From assembly GCA_963830205.1 (NCBI GenBank), contig CAWHLP010000022.1:62001-126000 (forward strand): 64,000 bases of DNA, in the 5' to 3' direction. Position numbers and translations under genes: made by a program. The stretch comes from CAVSRC01 sp963830205. GTDB lineage: Bacteria; Pseudomonadota; Alphaproteobacteria; Rhizobiales; Kaistiaceae. The notes under the pieces were generated by a model, which saw only the letters and a program-made list of their open reading frames with translations, did no database searches and was not told the origin of the DNA. The number at the start of each line of letters is the position of its first letter. Position 1 is the first letter of the stretch. Of the stretch, positions 1-11,329 are shown piece by piece.

Positions 1-780
1 CATCCCTATCTGGAAAACACGCTGGCCGGCTTCGCCGCCGCCTTCTCGGCCGGCGCCGACATCATCGAGTTTGACATCCACCCGACCACCGACGGCGATT
101 TCGTGGTGTTCCATGACTGGACGCTCGACTGCCGCACCGACGGGCACGGCGTCACGCGCGACCACACGCTGGCGGAGCTGAAGGCGCTCGACATCGGCTA
201 TGGCTACACCGCCGACGGCGGCCGGACCTTCCCGTTCCGGGGCAAGGGCGTGGGCGCGATGCCGACACTTGACGAGGTGCTGACTGCTTTTCCGGACCGG
301 CGCTTCCTCATCAACATCAAGAGCGACGACGCGGAAGAAGGCCAGCGTCTCGCCGCCCAGCTTGCGCCTCTGCCAGCCGCACGCCGCGCCCTCATCTGGG
401 TCTATGGCGGCGGCAAGGCGATTGCCGCATTTGCCGCCGCCGCGCCGGATGTGACCGTGCTCGGCACCGACGCGGCGAAGCGCTGCCTCGTCCGCTACGC
501 GCTCCTCGGCTGGCTCGGGGTCGTGCCAAGCGAATGCCGCAACACGCTCTTCATGCTGCCGGTGAACTACGCCCGCTTCGCCTGGGGCTTCCCCAACCGC
601 CTGACGGCGCGCCTCGCCGCCGATGGCACGCGGGTCGTCCTCCTCGGTGCCTATGACGGTAGCGGCTTCTCCTCAGGCATCGACACGCTTGCCGAGCTCG
701 ACACCGTGCCGGCCCGCTTCGACGGACTGATCTGGACCAACCGCGTCGATCTGATCGGCCCGGCGCTCACCGCCCGCTAG
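1..780 (+). CDS. Glycerophosphodiester phosphodiesterase family protein, 5' end missing
   Basis: The reading frame is open from the first base of the window and stops at 778-780, so the N-terminus lies upstream. The visible part begins HPYLENTLAGF and continues with EFDIHPTTDG and VVFHD, which are the active-site strands of the GDPD TIM barrel (catalytic Glu and Asp, and the second His). The usual leading HRG motif must lie just outside the window. Such enzymes cleave glycerophosphodiesters from phospholipid turnover to sn-glycerol 3-phosphate and an alcohol. About 259 residues remain, close to a whole catalytic domain. It converges on the K+ channel gene with a 19-base gap. Family assignment is firm; substrate is not known. 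Confidence 0.9.
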   Translation, partial: HPYLENTLAGFAAAFSAGADIIEFDIHPTTDGDFVVFHDWTLDCRTDGHGVTRDHTLAELKALDIGYGYTADGGRTFPFRGKGVGAMPTLDEVLTAFPDRRFLINIKSDDAEEGQRLAAQLAPLPAARRALIWVYGGGKAIAAFAAAAPDVTVLGTDAAKRCLVRYALLGWLGVVPSECRNTLFMLPVNYARFAWGFPNRLTARLAADGTRVVLLGAYDGSGFSSGIDTLAELDTVPARFDGLIWTNRVDLIGPALTAR

Positions 781-799
781 GATGCGCGGAACCCGGCGC

Positions 800-2044
800 T
801 CAAGCGTCGCCGGAGAGCTCCGCCCCGATGATGTCGCCGCGCGGCGTCACCACGTCCTCGCCGACACGCTTGCGCGCCACCTCGCGCACCCGCTCGGCAA
901 AGCGGCTATCGCGCTCCATCAGCGCATGCAGGTCGCCAGCATCGAGCACCAGGAGATTGGCGCGCGTCACCGCGGTGACCGTGGCCGAGCGCCGGGCGCG
1001 CTTGAGCACGGCGATCTCGCCGAAGAAATGGCCGACGCCGAGGCGCACCTTCTCCGCCGGCAGATCGATCTCGACCTCGCCGGCGGCGATGAAATACATG
1101 GCGCTGGCGGTGCTGCCCTTGCGCACGATGATGCCGCCCGGCTCGACCGACTGGGCGGAGAGCAGGCCGGCGACATCGGCGATCTCGCTTGCCGTGAGCC
1201 CGGCGAAGATCGGCACGCGCGCCACCATGCCCCAGGTGACGACGAAATCGCGGCGGTGGATGACGTTGGCAAAGGACGTCGCGATGATGCCCACCGGCAG
1301 CGCCAGCATGAGGATGCCCATCAGCACGGTGAGCCCGCCGACGACGCGGCCGAGCGGGGTGATCGGCACCACGTCGCCATAGCCGGTGGTGGTCAGCGTC
1401 ACGATCGCCCACCACATGGCGTCGGGCACCGTGCCGAACTTGTCCGGCTGCGCCGCGCCTTCGATCACGTGCATGATCGAGGCGGCAACCACCGTGGCGC
1501 CGAGCAGGATGATGACGCAGCCGAAAAGCGCCCGCCGCTCGGCATAGAGCGCATCGAGCAGCGAACGCATGGCCGGCGAATAGCGCGCCAGCTTGAGGAA
1601 ACGGACGATGCGGAAGACGAGCAGGACGCGCAAATCGGCCGCAGAGAACAGCGCGATCCAGAACGGCACCACTGCCAGCAGGTCGATCAGGCCCGAGGCG
1701 CTCACCATATAGCCGAGCCACGGCGGCAGGTATCGCCGCGGACGCAGCGGCTGGTCGGTCGCCGCCCAGATGCGCGCCACGTATTCCACCGTGAAGACGA
1801 CCAGCGAGACGATCTCGATGACAAAAAAGACGATGTGATAGCGCGCCGACAGCGCCGGCACCGATTCCAGCACGACCGCCACCAGATTGACGGTGATCAG
1901 GACGATCAGCAGGAGATCGACGAATCGGCTGAGCGGATCGTCGCGCCGCGCCTCTTCCAGCACTTCGTAGGTCCGGCGGCGAATCCGAGCGATTGCGACG
2001 GCGGCCGGGCCGGCCGCGGAAATGGCCGTGCGCGGGCGCCTCAC
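800..2044 (-). CDS. Cyclic-nucleotide-gated voltage-sensor potassium channel (MlotiK1-like)
   Basis: This is a six-helix K+ channel with a C-terminal cyclic-nucleotide-binding domain. Counted from the proposed GTG start, S1 is near residues 41-62, S4 near 139-154 carries spaced Arg/Lys (RVLLVFRIVRFLKLAR), and the pore holds the K+ filter TTTGYGD at 218-224. The C-terminal domain has the phosphate-binding cassette FFGEIAVLKRARRSATV, with the Arg that contacts cyclic nucleotide phosphate. The pore helix and linker strongly resemble Mesorhizobium MlotiK1. The frame stays open upstream to 2248, but that stretch overlaps the end of alaS and is Arg-rich. GTG at 2044, preceded by a GCAGGG-like ribosome site, avoids the overlap and leaves 414 residues. 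It is an inner membrane protein; the ligand is probably cAMP, by homology. Confidence 0.88.
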   Translation of the reverse strand: MRRPRTAISAAGPAAVAIARIRRRTYEVLEEARRDDPLSRFVDLLLIVLITVNLVAVVLESVPALSARYHIVFFVIEIVSLVVFTVEYVARIWAATDQPLRPRRYLPPWLGYMVSASGLIDLLAVVPFWIALFSAADLRVLLVFRIVRFLKLARYSPAMRSLLDALYAERRALFGCVIILLGATVVAASIMHVIEGAAQPDKFGTVPDAMWWAIVTLTTTGYGDVVPITPLGRVVGGLTVLMGILMLALPVGIIATSFANVIHRRDFVVTWGMVARVPIFAGLTASEIADVAGLLSAQSVEPGGIIVRKGSTASAMYFIAAGEVEIDLPAEKVRLGVGHFFGEIAVLKRARRSATVTAVTRANLLVLDAGDLHALMERDSRFAERVREVARKRVGEDVVTPRGDIIGAELSGDA

Positions 2045-2099
2045 GGCTGCCCTGCGGCTCGCCGTGCCGCTCCGGTTCGCTGCCCCGGCTCCATCGCGT

Positions 2100-4769
<2,670 letters not shown>

Positions 4770-4859
4770 GACCGTGAGGGGCTCTGGGAAAAGCGGCAGG
4801 GCCGCGACCGCCGGGTTCTACAGCCCCGGCGGCGGCCATGTCCATCATTGTGACGGTTC

Positions 4860-5282
4860 TCAGGAGGGGAGGCTCACCCGGCCTTCCGCATCGAGCGACC
4901 AGCCCGGGTTCCAGGCGACCTCCCAGAGGTGGCCGTCGGGATCGGCAAAATAGCCGGAATAGCCGCCCCAGAAGACATCCACGGCCGGCTTGAGGATAGT
5001 GCCGCCCGCGGCCTCCGCCTCGGCCAGCACCTTGTCCACCTCGGCCTTGGAGCGGGCGTTGTAGGCGAGCGCGATCCCGCCGAAGGAGGCGCCGCTGTCC
5101 GCCACATGGGCATCCTCGGCAAGCGCCGCCCGTAACCACAGGGCAAAGACCGCGCCAGGAATCTGGAAGAAGACGACGCCCGCGTCCTTGTTGCCGCGCT
5201 TCCAGCCGAGCGCCTCGTAGAAGCGGAGCGCCCGGCCGAGATCGGCAACGCCCAGCGTGACGAGGCTGACCCGCTGGTCCAC
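4860..5282 (-). CDS. VOC (glyoxalase/bleomycin-resistance) superfamily protein
   Basis: This is a 140-residue protein with one vicinal-oxygen-chelate fold: VSLVTLGVADLGRALRFYEALGW at the N-terminus and GYFADPDGHLWEVAWNP near the C-terminus. The latter carries the typical DPDGH-x-WE metal-ligand strand. Such proteins are metal-dependent lyases, dioxygenases or drug-binding proteins; the substrate cannot be read from sequence. It sits between recA (20-base gap) and alaS on the same strand and may be co-transcribed with them. No signal peptide or membrane segment is visible, so it is cytosolic. Confidence 0.85.
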   Translation of the reverse strand: MDQRVSLVTLGVADLGRALRFYEALGWKRGNKDAGVVFFQIPGAVFALWLRAALAEDAHVADSGASFGGIALAYNARSKAEVDKVLAEAEAAGGTILKPAVDVFWGGYSGYFADPDGHLWEVAWNPGWSLDAEGRVSLPS

Positions 5283-5303
5283 GATAGTCCCCTCCTCGCG
5301 GCC

Positions 5304-6392
5304 TCAGACTTCGCCGGTATCCCCGCCGCCCTCGTCGTCCGGACCACCCTTCTCCAGGAACTTCTCGGCAATCAGCCCGGCATTGGCGCGGATCGCCTTC
5401 TCGATCTGGCCGGCGATCTCGGGATTGTCGCGCAGGAACGTCTTGGCGTTCTCGCGGCCCTGGCCAAGGCGCTGGCTGTCATAGGAGAACCACGCGCCCG
5501 ACTTTTCGACGATACCGGCCTTGACGCCGAGGTCGATCAATTCGCCGGTCTTGGAGATGCCCTCGCCGTACATGATGTCGAACTCGACCTGCTTGAACGG
5601 CGGCGCCAGCTTGTTCTTGACCACCTTGACCCGGGTCTGGTTGCCGACCACGTCGTCGCGCTCCTTGATCGAGCCGATACGGCGGATGTCGAGACGGACC
5701 GAGGCGTAGAATTTCAGCGCGTTGCCGCCGGTGGTCGTCTCCGGATTGCCGAACATCACGCCGATCTTCATGCGGATCTGGTTGATGAAGATGACGGTGG
5801 TGTTGGAGCGCGAAATAGAGCCGGTGAGCTTCCTGAGCGCCTGGCTCATCAGGCGGGCCTGAAGACCGGGAAGCTGGTCGCCCATCTCGCCCTCGATTTC
5901 AGCGCGCGGCGTCAGCGCCGCAACCGAATCGATCACCAGCACGTCGACCGCGCCGGAGCGCACCAGCGTATCGGTGATCTCCAGCGCCTGCTCGCCGGTA
6001 TCGGGCTGCGAGATGAGCAGATCGTCGAGCTTGACGCCAAGCTTGCGGGCATAACCGGCGTCGAGCGCGTGTTCGGCATCCACGAAGCCGCAAATGCCGC
6101 CGGCCTTCTGCGCCTCAGCGATGATATGCAAAGCGAGCGTCGTCTTGCCCGAGGATTCCGGCCCGTAGATCTCAACCACCCGGCCGCGTGGCACACCGCC
6201 GATGCCGAGCGCGATGTCGAGGCCGAGCGAGCCGGTCGGCACCGTCGCGATATCGACCGTCGCCTCGTTCTGGCCGAGCCGCATGATCGAGCCCTTGCCG
6301 AAGGCCCGCTCGATCTGGCTCAGCGCCGCATCGAGCGCTTTCGACTTGTCCATGCCATTACCCTCGATCACACGAAGCGGCGTCGCGGCCAT
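5304..6392 (-). CDS. recA: Recombinase RecA
   Basis: RecA forms ATP-dependent filaments on single-stranded DNA, drives strand exchange and triggers LexA self-cleavage. The protein has KALDAALSQIERAFGKGSIMR, Walker A GPESSGKTT, the DAEHALD segment, loop L1 (EGEMGD) and loop L2 around FINQIRMKIGVMFGNPETT. It ends in an acidic tail (PDDEGGGDTGEV). The frame is open upstream to 6497, but ATG at 6392 is preceded by AAGGAG at 8 bases and gives the standard alphaproteobacterial N-terminus. The true protein is therefore 362 residues. An SOS-type box lies 87-101 bases upstream of this start. Confidence 0.99.
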   Translation of the reverse strand: MAATPLRVIEGNGMDKSKALDAALSQIERAFGKGSIMRLGQNEATVDIATVPTGSLGLDIALGIGGVPRGRVVEIYGPESSGKTTLALHIIAEAQKAGGICGFVDAEHALDAGYARKLGVKLDDLLISQPDTGEQALEITDTLVRSGAVDVLVIDSVAALTPRAEIEGEMGDQLPGLQARLMSQALRKLTGSISRSNTTVIFINQIRMKIGVMFGNPETTTGGNALKFYASVRLDIRRIGSIKERDDVVGNQTRVKVVKNKLAPPFKQVEFDIMYGEGISKTGELIDLGVKAGIVEKSGAWFSYDSQRLGQGRENAKTFLRDNPEIAGQIEKAIRANAGLIAEKFLEKGGPDDEGGGDTGEV

Positions 6393-6478
6393 TGTAGATG
6401 CTCCTTGTTCCACAGGCACCGGGGATGGTGGAATGGCTTGGGGAAAAGATTCGCTACCCGGAGTGCGTGGGGCCGTTT

Positions 6479-6493
6479 GTACATGTTTTGTTC
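6479..6493 (-). promoter_or_regulatory. LexA (SOS) box upstream of recA, one half-site imperfect
   Basis: Read in the recA direction this is GAACAAAACATGTAC. The alphaproteobacterial LexA box is GAAC-N7-GAAC; here the spacing is exact, the first half is perfect and the second is GTAC (one mismatch). Its position 87-101 bases before the recA ATG fits autoregulated SOS control. Binding is inferred, not shown. Confidence 0.7.
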
Positions 6494-6653
6494 TCATTGC
6501 GCAAGGGGGGCTTCATTGGCAGGCCTCAGTTTGCCTTTCGAGCCCGCACGTCATAGGTCTTGGAGCGTTCGGACGTAGCGCATCCGGATGCCGTGTTGGC
6601 TCAGGCTGGAGCGCCATGATGGGCGCTGCGCTCCAGCCAAGCCAAAACGCCGC

Positions 6654-7265
6654 TCACCTGCCCTCCCCCAACTCGCGCCTTGCCGATGCGATGATGCGCC
6701 AGGACGACTGCAGGAAGAGGCCGGCGATCACCGCCGCGACGACGAGATCGGGCCACGCGCTTCCGGTCGCCGCCACCAGAACGGCGGCAACCACGATCGC
6801 CGCATTGCCGAGCGCGTCGTTGCGGCTGAACAGCCACACCGCCTGAACGTTGGCGTCACCCTCGCGATGCTTGAGCAGGATGACGGCGCAGACGACGTTG
6901 ACGACAAGCGCGACGATGCCGAAGGCGCCCATCAGCTCGGCCTCAGGCACATGGGCAACGAACACCCGGTAGAGCGTGGCGGCGAGCACGCCGATCCCCA
7001 TGACGGCGAGGAAGATGCCCTGGAGCAGCGCCGAGCGCGCCCGCCAGAGCGGCCCCCAGCCGATGGCGATGAGGCCGAGGAGCGTGATGGTGCCGTCGCC
7101 GAGGAAATCGAGCGCATCGGCCTTGAGCCCCTGCGAGCCGGCGAGGAAGCCGCCGCCACCCTCGATCAGGCCGTAACCGACATTGAGGACGGTGACGATC
7201 CACAGCGCCCGCTTGTAGGCCGGCGCGGCATGGGTCAGGTCGCCGAGGTCGTCGTCATCGTCCAT
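6654..7265 (-). CDS. Cation diffusion facilitator-like transporter, membrane domain only
   Basis: This 203-residue protein has five to six membrane segments. The two CDF metal-site motifs are visible: DALDFLGDG in the second helix and SRNDALGNAAIV in the fifth. Both have paired Asp/Asn spaced as in Zn2+/H+ antiporters. The protein ends soon after the sixth helix (RELGEGR), so the cytoplasmic ferredoxin-like CDF domain is absent, as in the short CzcD-like relatives. The likely role is export of a divalent metal such as Zn2+ or Co2+ across the inner membrane. It starts MDDDDDLGDL, an acidic N-terminus. It lies downstream of the small SOS-box gene at 7354-7629 in the same direction and could be co-transcribed. 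Confidence 0.82.
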   Translation of the reverse strand: MDDDDDLGDLTHAAPAYKRALWIVTVLNVGYGLIEGGGGFLAGSQGLKADALDFLGDGTITLLGLIAIGWGPLWRARSALLQGIFLAVMGIGVLAATLYRVFVAHVPEAELMGAFGIVALVVNVVCAVILLKHREGDANVQAVWLFSRNDALGNAAIVVAAVLVAATGSAWPDLVVAAVIAGLFLQSSWRIIASARRELGEGR

Positions 7266-7353
7266 GCCGCCGAGCCTACAATTCCGCGTCTTGCCAGACG
7301 CAAAAGCGGCCGCACCGAAGCGCGGCCGGGGTGATGGATCCGCAATCGGGCAC

Positions 7354-7629
7354 TCAGTGCAATTGTTTGATCAACTCGCCCATGGCTTCGCGAGCGGCAA
7401 TCATCTCGGTGACCTCAACTTCCGAATAATAGGCACGCCAGGCGGCAAACACCTTGTCGAGGGCATCGCGATCAGCAGCCTCCCAAATGCTGAAGCCGAC
7501 GGCAGGATCGGACTTGAGGCAGTAGGTGTCAGTGCGGATCGCGCTACGGTTCAATTCGTTGTTCCGCAGCTTCTGACCGAATTCCATCATCCTTGCGAGA
7601 TTCACCCTGACTTTGACCTGAAAAAACAT
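7354..7629 (-). CDS. Small ferredoxin-fold protein, muconolactone-isomerase-like, behind an SOS box
   Basis: This is a 91-residue soluble protein beginning MFFQVKVRVNLARMMEFGQK. The N-terminal strand-helix pattern and the later YYSEVEVTEMI strand resemble small dimeric alpha/beta-barrel proteins such as the muconolactone isomerase family. No catalytic function can be assigned. The ATG at 7629 has GGAGGG 6 bases upstream. A perfect GAAC-N7-GAAC SOS box lies 64-78 bases upstream of the start, with no other gene between, so DNA damage may induce it. The CDF gene follows on the same strand after 88 bases. Confidence 0.7.
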   Translation of the reverse strand: MFFQVKVRVNLARMMEFGQKLRNNELNRSAIRTDTYCLKSDPAVGFSIWEAADRDALDKVFAAWRAYYSEVEVTEMIAAREAMGELIKQLH

Positions 7630-7692
7630 GAATGACCCTCCCCAGACGAAATGGCTCCGAAACCCTCTTCCAGGTCGCCGCGCCGCATGATT

Positions 7693-7707
7693 GTTCTATA
7701 TTTGTTC
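7693..7707 (-). promoter_or_regulatory. Perfect alphaproteobacterial LexA (SOS) box
   Basis: Read leftwards the site is GAACAAATATAGAAC, an exact GAAC-N7-GAAC match. It lies between the stop of the beta-CASP gene (7786) and the start of the 91-residue gene (7629), so its only plausible target is the latter and perhaps the CDF gene behind it. The core is AT-rich, as expected if it overlaps a promoter. Confidence 0.75.
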
Positions 7708-7785
7708 TCATGCCATCAACATGTGACGCGGGGCCGCATCGATGGCCTATGTGCCACACGCTTGTCGAACGCTTGTCCTCTGCCC

Positions 7786-9174
7786 CTACAGCTCAAACTC
7801 CTGGTTCATCGCCGGCATCACCGCCTCGGTGTCTTGAAGCATCGGCGCGAAGGCCTGCATCACCTTCTCGTCGCCGTGGACCAGATAGGTGCGCGCCGCG
7901 TGCGCCGACCTGTGCCAGGCAAGCAGCTCCTGCTGGTCGGCATGGGCCGAGAATCCGCCGATCGTATAGACCTTGGCCTTGACCGGGATCTCCTCGCCGA
8001 GGATGCGCACCGTCTTGGCCCCGTCGATGATGATGCGGGCAAGCGTCCCCTGTGCCGCGAAGCCGACGAAGATGATGCCGGCATCGGAGCGCCAGAGGTT
8101 GTGCTTGAGGTGATGGCGGACCCGCCCGCCGGTCGCCATGCCCGAACCGGCCATGATGACGGCGCCGCCGCTGATCTTGTTGATCGCCATCGAATCGGAG
8201 GTCTCGTGGGTGAGATGCAGCCCCGGCACGGAGAGCGGGTCGCGCCCGTCGCGGAAGACGTCGGTGATCGCGTCCGACATGTCCTCCGGATGGCGGCGGA
8301 AGATCTCGGTGGCGGTGATCGCCATGGGTGAATCGAGGAACACCTGGATCGCCTTGGCCAGCCTGCCAGTGTCCATGGCGTCGTGGAGGACGTAGAGCAG
8401 CTCCTGGGCGCGCTCCAGCGCGAAGGTCGGGATGACCACGTTGCCGCCACGGGCGAAGGTCTCGTCGATCGCGGTGTAGAATTCCTCGACCGATGGGCCG
8501 AATGGCTTGTGGTTGCGGTCGCCGTAGGTGGTCTCCATGACCACCGCATCGCATTGCGGCGGCGGCTTGGGCGCGTCGAGCAGTGGACGGCCCGCGTTTC
8601 CTATGTCGCCCGACATGACCAGCCGGCGGCGGGTGCCCTTCTCCTCAAGCTCGAGCAGGATGCTCGCCGAGCCGAGGATGTGGCCGGCGTCGAAGAAGGT
8701 GGCGCGGATGCCCGGCGCCACATCGATCACCTGGTCGTAGCGCGCCGTGCGGCCGAAATAGTCGAGCACGTTCATGGCGTCGAGCACGGTGTAGAGCGGC
8801 CCGCCGCCCTCCTCGCCGCCGTGCCGCCGCGCCCGCCTGCGCCTGTCGCGGTCGGCCTCTTCCTCCTGCAGCCGGGCCGAATCGAGCATCACCAGCCGGG
8901 CGAGCTCGCGGGTGGCGCCGGTGGCGATGATCTCGCCCTTGAAGCCGCGCTTCACCAGGAGTGGCAGCCGCCCGCAATGGTCGAGATGGGCATGGGTGAG
9001 CAGCACCACGTCGATGGCGCGTGCATCGAAGCCGAACGGTTCCCCGTTGTCCTCGGCAAGCTCGCGGCTGCCCTGGAACATGCCGCAGTCGATGAGGATG
9101 CGTTTTCCGGCGCATTCGACCAGATGACAGGAGCCGGTGACGGTGCGGTCAGCGCCGTGGAAGGAAATTTTCAC
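7786..9174 (-). CDS. Beta-CASP metallo-beta-lactamase-fold hydrolase (RNase J/CPSF-like)
   Basis: This 462-residue protein has the MBL zinc motif THAHLDHCGRLP near residue 80, an N-terminal ADRTVTGSCHLV strand and a further metal segment FDAGHILGSA. The beta-CASP and C-terminal parts are also present: METTYGDRNHKP, AGSGMATGGRVRHHLKHNL and GGFSAHADQQEL. This architecture is typical of CPSF73/Ysh1-like exonucleases and bacterial RNA-processing hydrolases. It probably cleaves RNA phosphodiesters in the cytosol with two zinc ions, though bacterial members are little studied. ATG at 9174 gives the expected N-terminus (MKISFHGADRTVTG). It lies 31 bases after the LOG gene on the same strand. Confidence 0.92.
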   Translation of the reverse strand: MKISFHGADRTVTGSCHLVECAGKRILIDCGMFQGSRELAEDNGEPFGFDARAIDVVLLTHAHLDHCGRLPLLVKRGFKGEIIATGATRELARLVMLDSARLQEEEADRDRRRRARRHGGEEGGGPLYTVLDAMNVLDYFGRTARYDQVIDVAPGIRATFFDAGHILGSASILLELEEKGTRRRLVMSGDIGNAGRPLLDAPKPPPQCDAVVMETTYGDRNHKPFGPSVEEFYTAIDETFARGGNVVIPTFALERAQELLYVLHDAMDTGRLAKAIQVFLDSPMAITATEIFRRHPEDMSDAITDVFRDGRDPLSVPGLHLTHETSDSMAINKISGGAVIMAGSGMATGGRVRHHLKHNLWRSDAGIIFVGFAAQGTLARIIIDGAKTVRILGEEIPVKAKVYTIGGFSAHADQQELLAWHRSAHAARTYLVHGDEKVMQAFAPMLQDTEAVMPAMNQEFEL

Positions 9175-9205
9175 GCGCGGTTTCTCCGATTGAACGAGCG
9201 CACGG

Positions 9206-10180
9206 CTATTTCGCCGGCTTGAGCGGTTCGCCGTTGGCGGCGTGCCAGGAGAGGATGCCTTCCCAGATCTGCTCGGCCGTCTCTGCGAACCAGAACAGGT
9301 CGTGGTCCTCCCTGTCGATGACGCCCTCGTCAGCCAGATAATCGAAGTCGACGGCGCCGCGCCAGTACTCCTCGCCGACCAGCACCACCGGCATCGGCTT
9401 GATGGTGCGCGTCTGCATCAGGGTCAGCAGCTCGAACAGCTCGTCGAAAGTGCCGAATCCGCCGGGAAAGGCGACCAGCGCCTTGGCCCTCAGCAGGAAG
9501 TGGAGCTTGCGCAGGGCGAAATAGTGGAAGCGGAAGCAGAGCTCCGGCGTCACATAGGGATTGGGGAACTGCTCGCGCGGCAGCGTGATGTTGAGGCCGA
9601 CGGTCGGAGCGCCGGCATCGAAGGCACCGCGATTGGCCGCCTCCATGATGCCCGGGCCGCCGCCGGTGGTCACCACCAGAGGATGGCCGCGGAAAAGCAG
9701 GTGTGAGGAGGAGACCAGCCGGCCGAAGGCGCGGGCCACGTCGTAATAGCGGCTCTTGGCGAGGATGCGCCGCGCGACGGCAAGGTGGTGGGCGAGATCG
9801 GCGTCGTCCGGCGCGGCGGAGAGCGCCGCCTCAATCTCGTCGACCCGCTTGGCCGCCGCGGCCGGCTCGGCAATGCGGGTCGAGCCGAAGATGACCACCG
9901 TGTGGTGAATGCCCTTCTCTTCCAGCAGCTTCTCCGCCTTCAGGTAGTCGAGCTGCAGGCGGACGCCGCGTACCTCGCCGCGGGCAAGGAAGGCAGGATC
10001 TTCATCGGCGGAACGATAGGTGGGGCTCGCCAGAATCTGTGCGATCCGTTCCGGCGCGCCGGGATCCTCCTCGGCTGGCTTCGGCTGGAAGTCGGGCAGC
10101 GGCGTCCGGCGCAAGCGCGGATCGGGCGGTGCCGGCACGCGCGCCGGACGGGAGGTCGACGATTGTCTGGAACTGGTCAT
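9206..10180 (-). CDS. LOG-family protein (lysine-decarboxylase-like Rossmann fold)
   Basis: The protein contains the two LOG signatures GGGPGIMEAANRGAFDAG and PGGFGTFDELFELLTL, with the Arg/Glu residues of nucleotide-5'-monophosphate nucleosidases. LOG enzymes release base from cytokinin-like or purine nucleoside monophosphates. About 70 extra N-terminal residues are Pro/Arg-rich and probably disordered. The reading frame is open to 10567, but the upstream part overlaps the divergent psuK gene. ATG at 10180 is the first start clear of psuK with a sensible sequence (MTSSRQSSTSRP); an ATG 69 bases further upstream is possible. A cytosolic dimer is expected. Confidence 0.85.
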   Translation of the reverse strand: MTSSRQSSTSRPARVPAPPDPRLRRTPLPDFQPKPAEEDPGAPERIAQILASPTYRSADEDPAFLARGEVRGVRLQLDYLKAEKLLEEKGIHHTVVIFGSTRIAEPAAAAKRVDEIEAALSAAPDDADLAHHLAVARRILAKSRYYDVARAFGRLVSSSHLLFRGHPLVVTTGGGPGIMEAANRGAFDAGAPTVGLNITLPREQFPNPYVTPELCFRFHYFALRKLHFLLRAKALVAFPGGFGTFDELFELLTLMQTRTIKPMPVVLVGEEYWRGAVDFDYLADEGVIDREDHDLFWFAETAEQIWEGILSWHAANGEPLKPAK

Positions 10181-10367
10181 GGGGAATGGCACGTCCGCTT
10201 TCGCCGGCGGGCGGACCCGCCGGGATTTCCTTGAGTCGTCCTGGCCCATCCTAAGGCGAAGCCGGCTCGCAAGAAATCGGCACACTTGCGCCAAAGTCGA
10301 GAGCGGCAGATACGATCCGGTAAATTTTCGGCGCCAAGGTGGCCGGGGGGCGCAAGGAGCGACGACC

Positions 10368-11324
10368 ATGGACCAGCCATTGCGCCATTTCGATCGGGTG
10401 ACGGTATTCGGCGGCGCCACCATCGACCGCATTGCGCAGAGCTTCGCCAAGCCCGTGATGGGCGCCTCCAACCCCGGCCGGGCGCGACGCCAGACCGGCG
10501 GCGTCGGTTTCAACGTTGCCGTGGTCCTCGCCCGTCTCGGCACCGCGGTGCGCTTCGTCAGCCGCATCGGCGCCGACCCGGACGGCGATCTGGTCGTCGC
10601 CGCCTGCGCGGCGGCTGGGGTCGACGCCTCCGGCGTCGGCGTCTCGACAGAGAGGCCGACCGCCGGCTACCACGCCGCCTTCGACAACCTGGGCGAGCTG
10701 ATCATCGGCATCGCCGACATGGAGGTCTGCGCCGAGCTGACCCCGGCCGTGGTCGGCCCCCACGCAGCAGCACCCGGGGCCGATGAGTTGTGGGTGGTCG
10801 ACGCCAATCTGCCGGAGGAAACGCTCACCTTTCTGGTCGCCCAGGCGACCGCGACCGGAACGCCGGTGGCGGCTCTTTCGGTTTCGCCGGTGAAGGCGAT
10901 GCGGCTCTCCGGTCTTCTCGATCAGTTGACCGTGCTGTTCACCAACCGGCGCGAGGCCGCGGCCCTGCTCGGCATCGACCCGAACCTCGCGGGCAGCACC
11001 ACGGGCCTCGCTGAGGCGCTATCCCGCACGCGCCAGACCCGCATCGTGGTCACCGCAGGCAGCGAGCCCATGATCGCGGCGCGCGGCGGCGAGATACGCT
11101 CCTTCGTGCCGCTCAAGACGAGCATCACCGCGGTCAACGGCGCCGGCGATTCCTTCGCCGCCGGCACCATCGCCGCGATGTCCGGCGGGCGCTCGCTGAA
11201 CGGCGCCATCCGTTTCGGCCTGGCCGCCGCGGCACTTACCATCGAGCACGGCAGCGTCGCCGCGGCACCGTTCCGGCCCGGTGTGCTGAGCGAGCGCATC
11301 GGCGCTGGTCCGGTCAACAAGTAG
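10368..11324 (+). CDS. psuK: PfkB-family pseudouridine kinase
   Basis: This is a ribokinase-fold sugar kinase of 318 residues. It starts MDQPLRHFDRVTVFGGATID, has the substrate segment RRQTGGVGFNVAVVLARLG, and near the C-terminus the PfkB signature AVNGAGDSFAAGT, whose Asp is the catalytic base. ATG at 10368 has AAGGAG at 10354-10359. It is followed after 5 bases by psuG, so its substrate is very likely pseudouridine, phosphorylated to pseudouridine 5'-phosphate. The pair allows pseudouridine from RNA turnover to be recycled to uracil and ribose 5-phosphate. No dedicated transporter gene is adjacent. Confidence 0.88.
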   Translation: MDQPLRHFDRVTVFGGATIDRIAQSFAKPVMGASNPGRARRQTGGVGFNVAVVLARLGTAVRFVSRIGADPDGDLVVAACAAAGVDASGVGVSTERPTAGYHAAFDNLGELIIGIADMEVCAELTPAVVGPHAAAPGADELWVVDANLPEETLTFLVAQATATGTPVAALSVSPVKAMRLSGLLDQLTVLFTNRREAAALLGIDPNLAGSTTGLAEALSRTRQTRIVVTAGSEPMIAARGGEIRSFVPLKTSITAVNGAGDSFAAGTIAAMSGGRSLNGAIRFGLAAAALTIEHGSVAAAPFRPGVLSERIGAGPVNK

Positions 11325-11329
11325 CTGCC

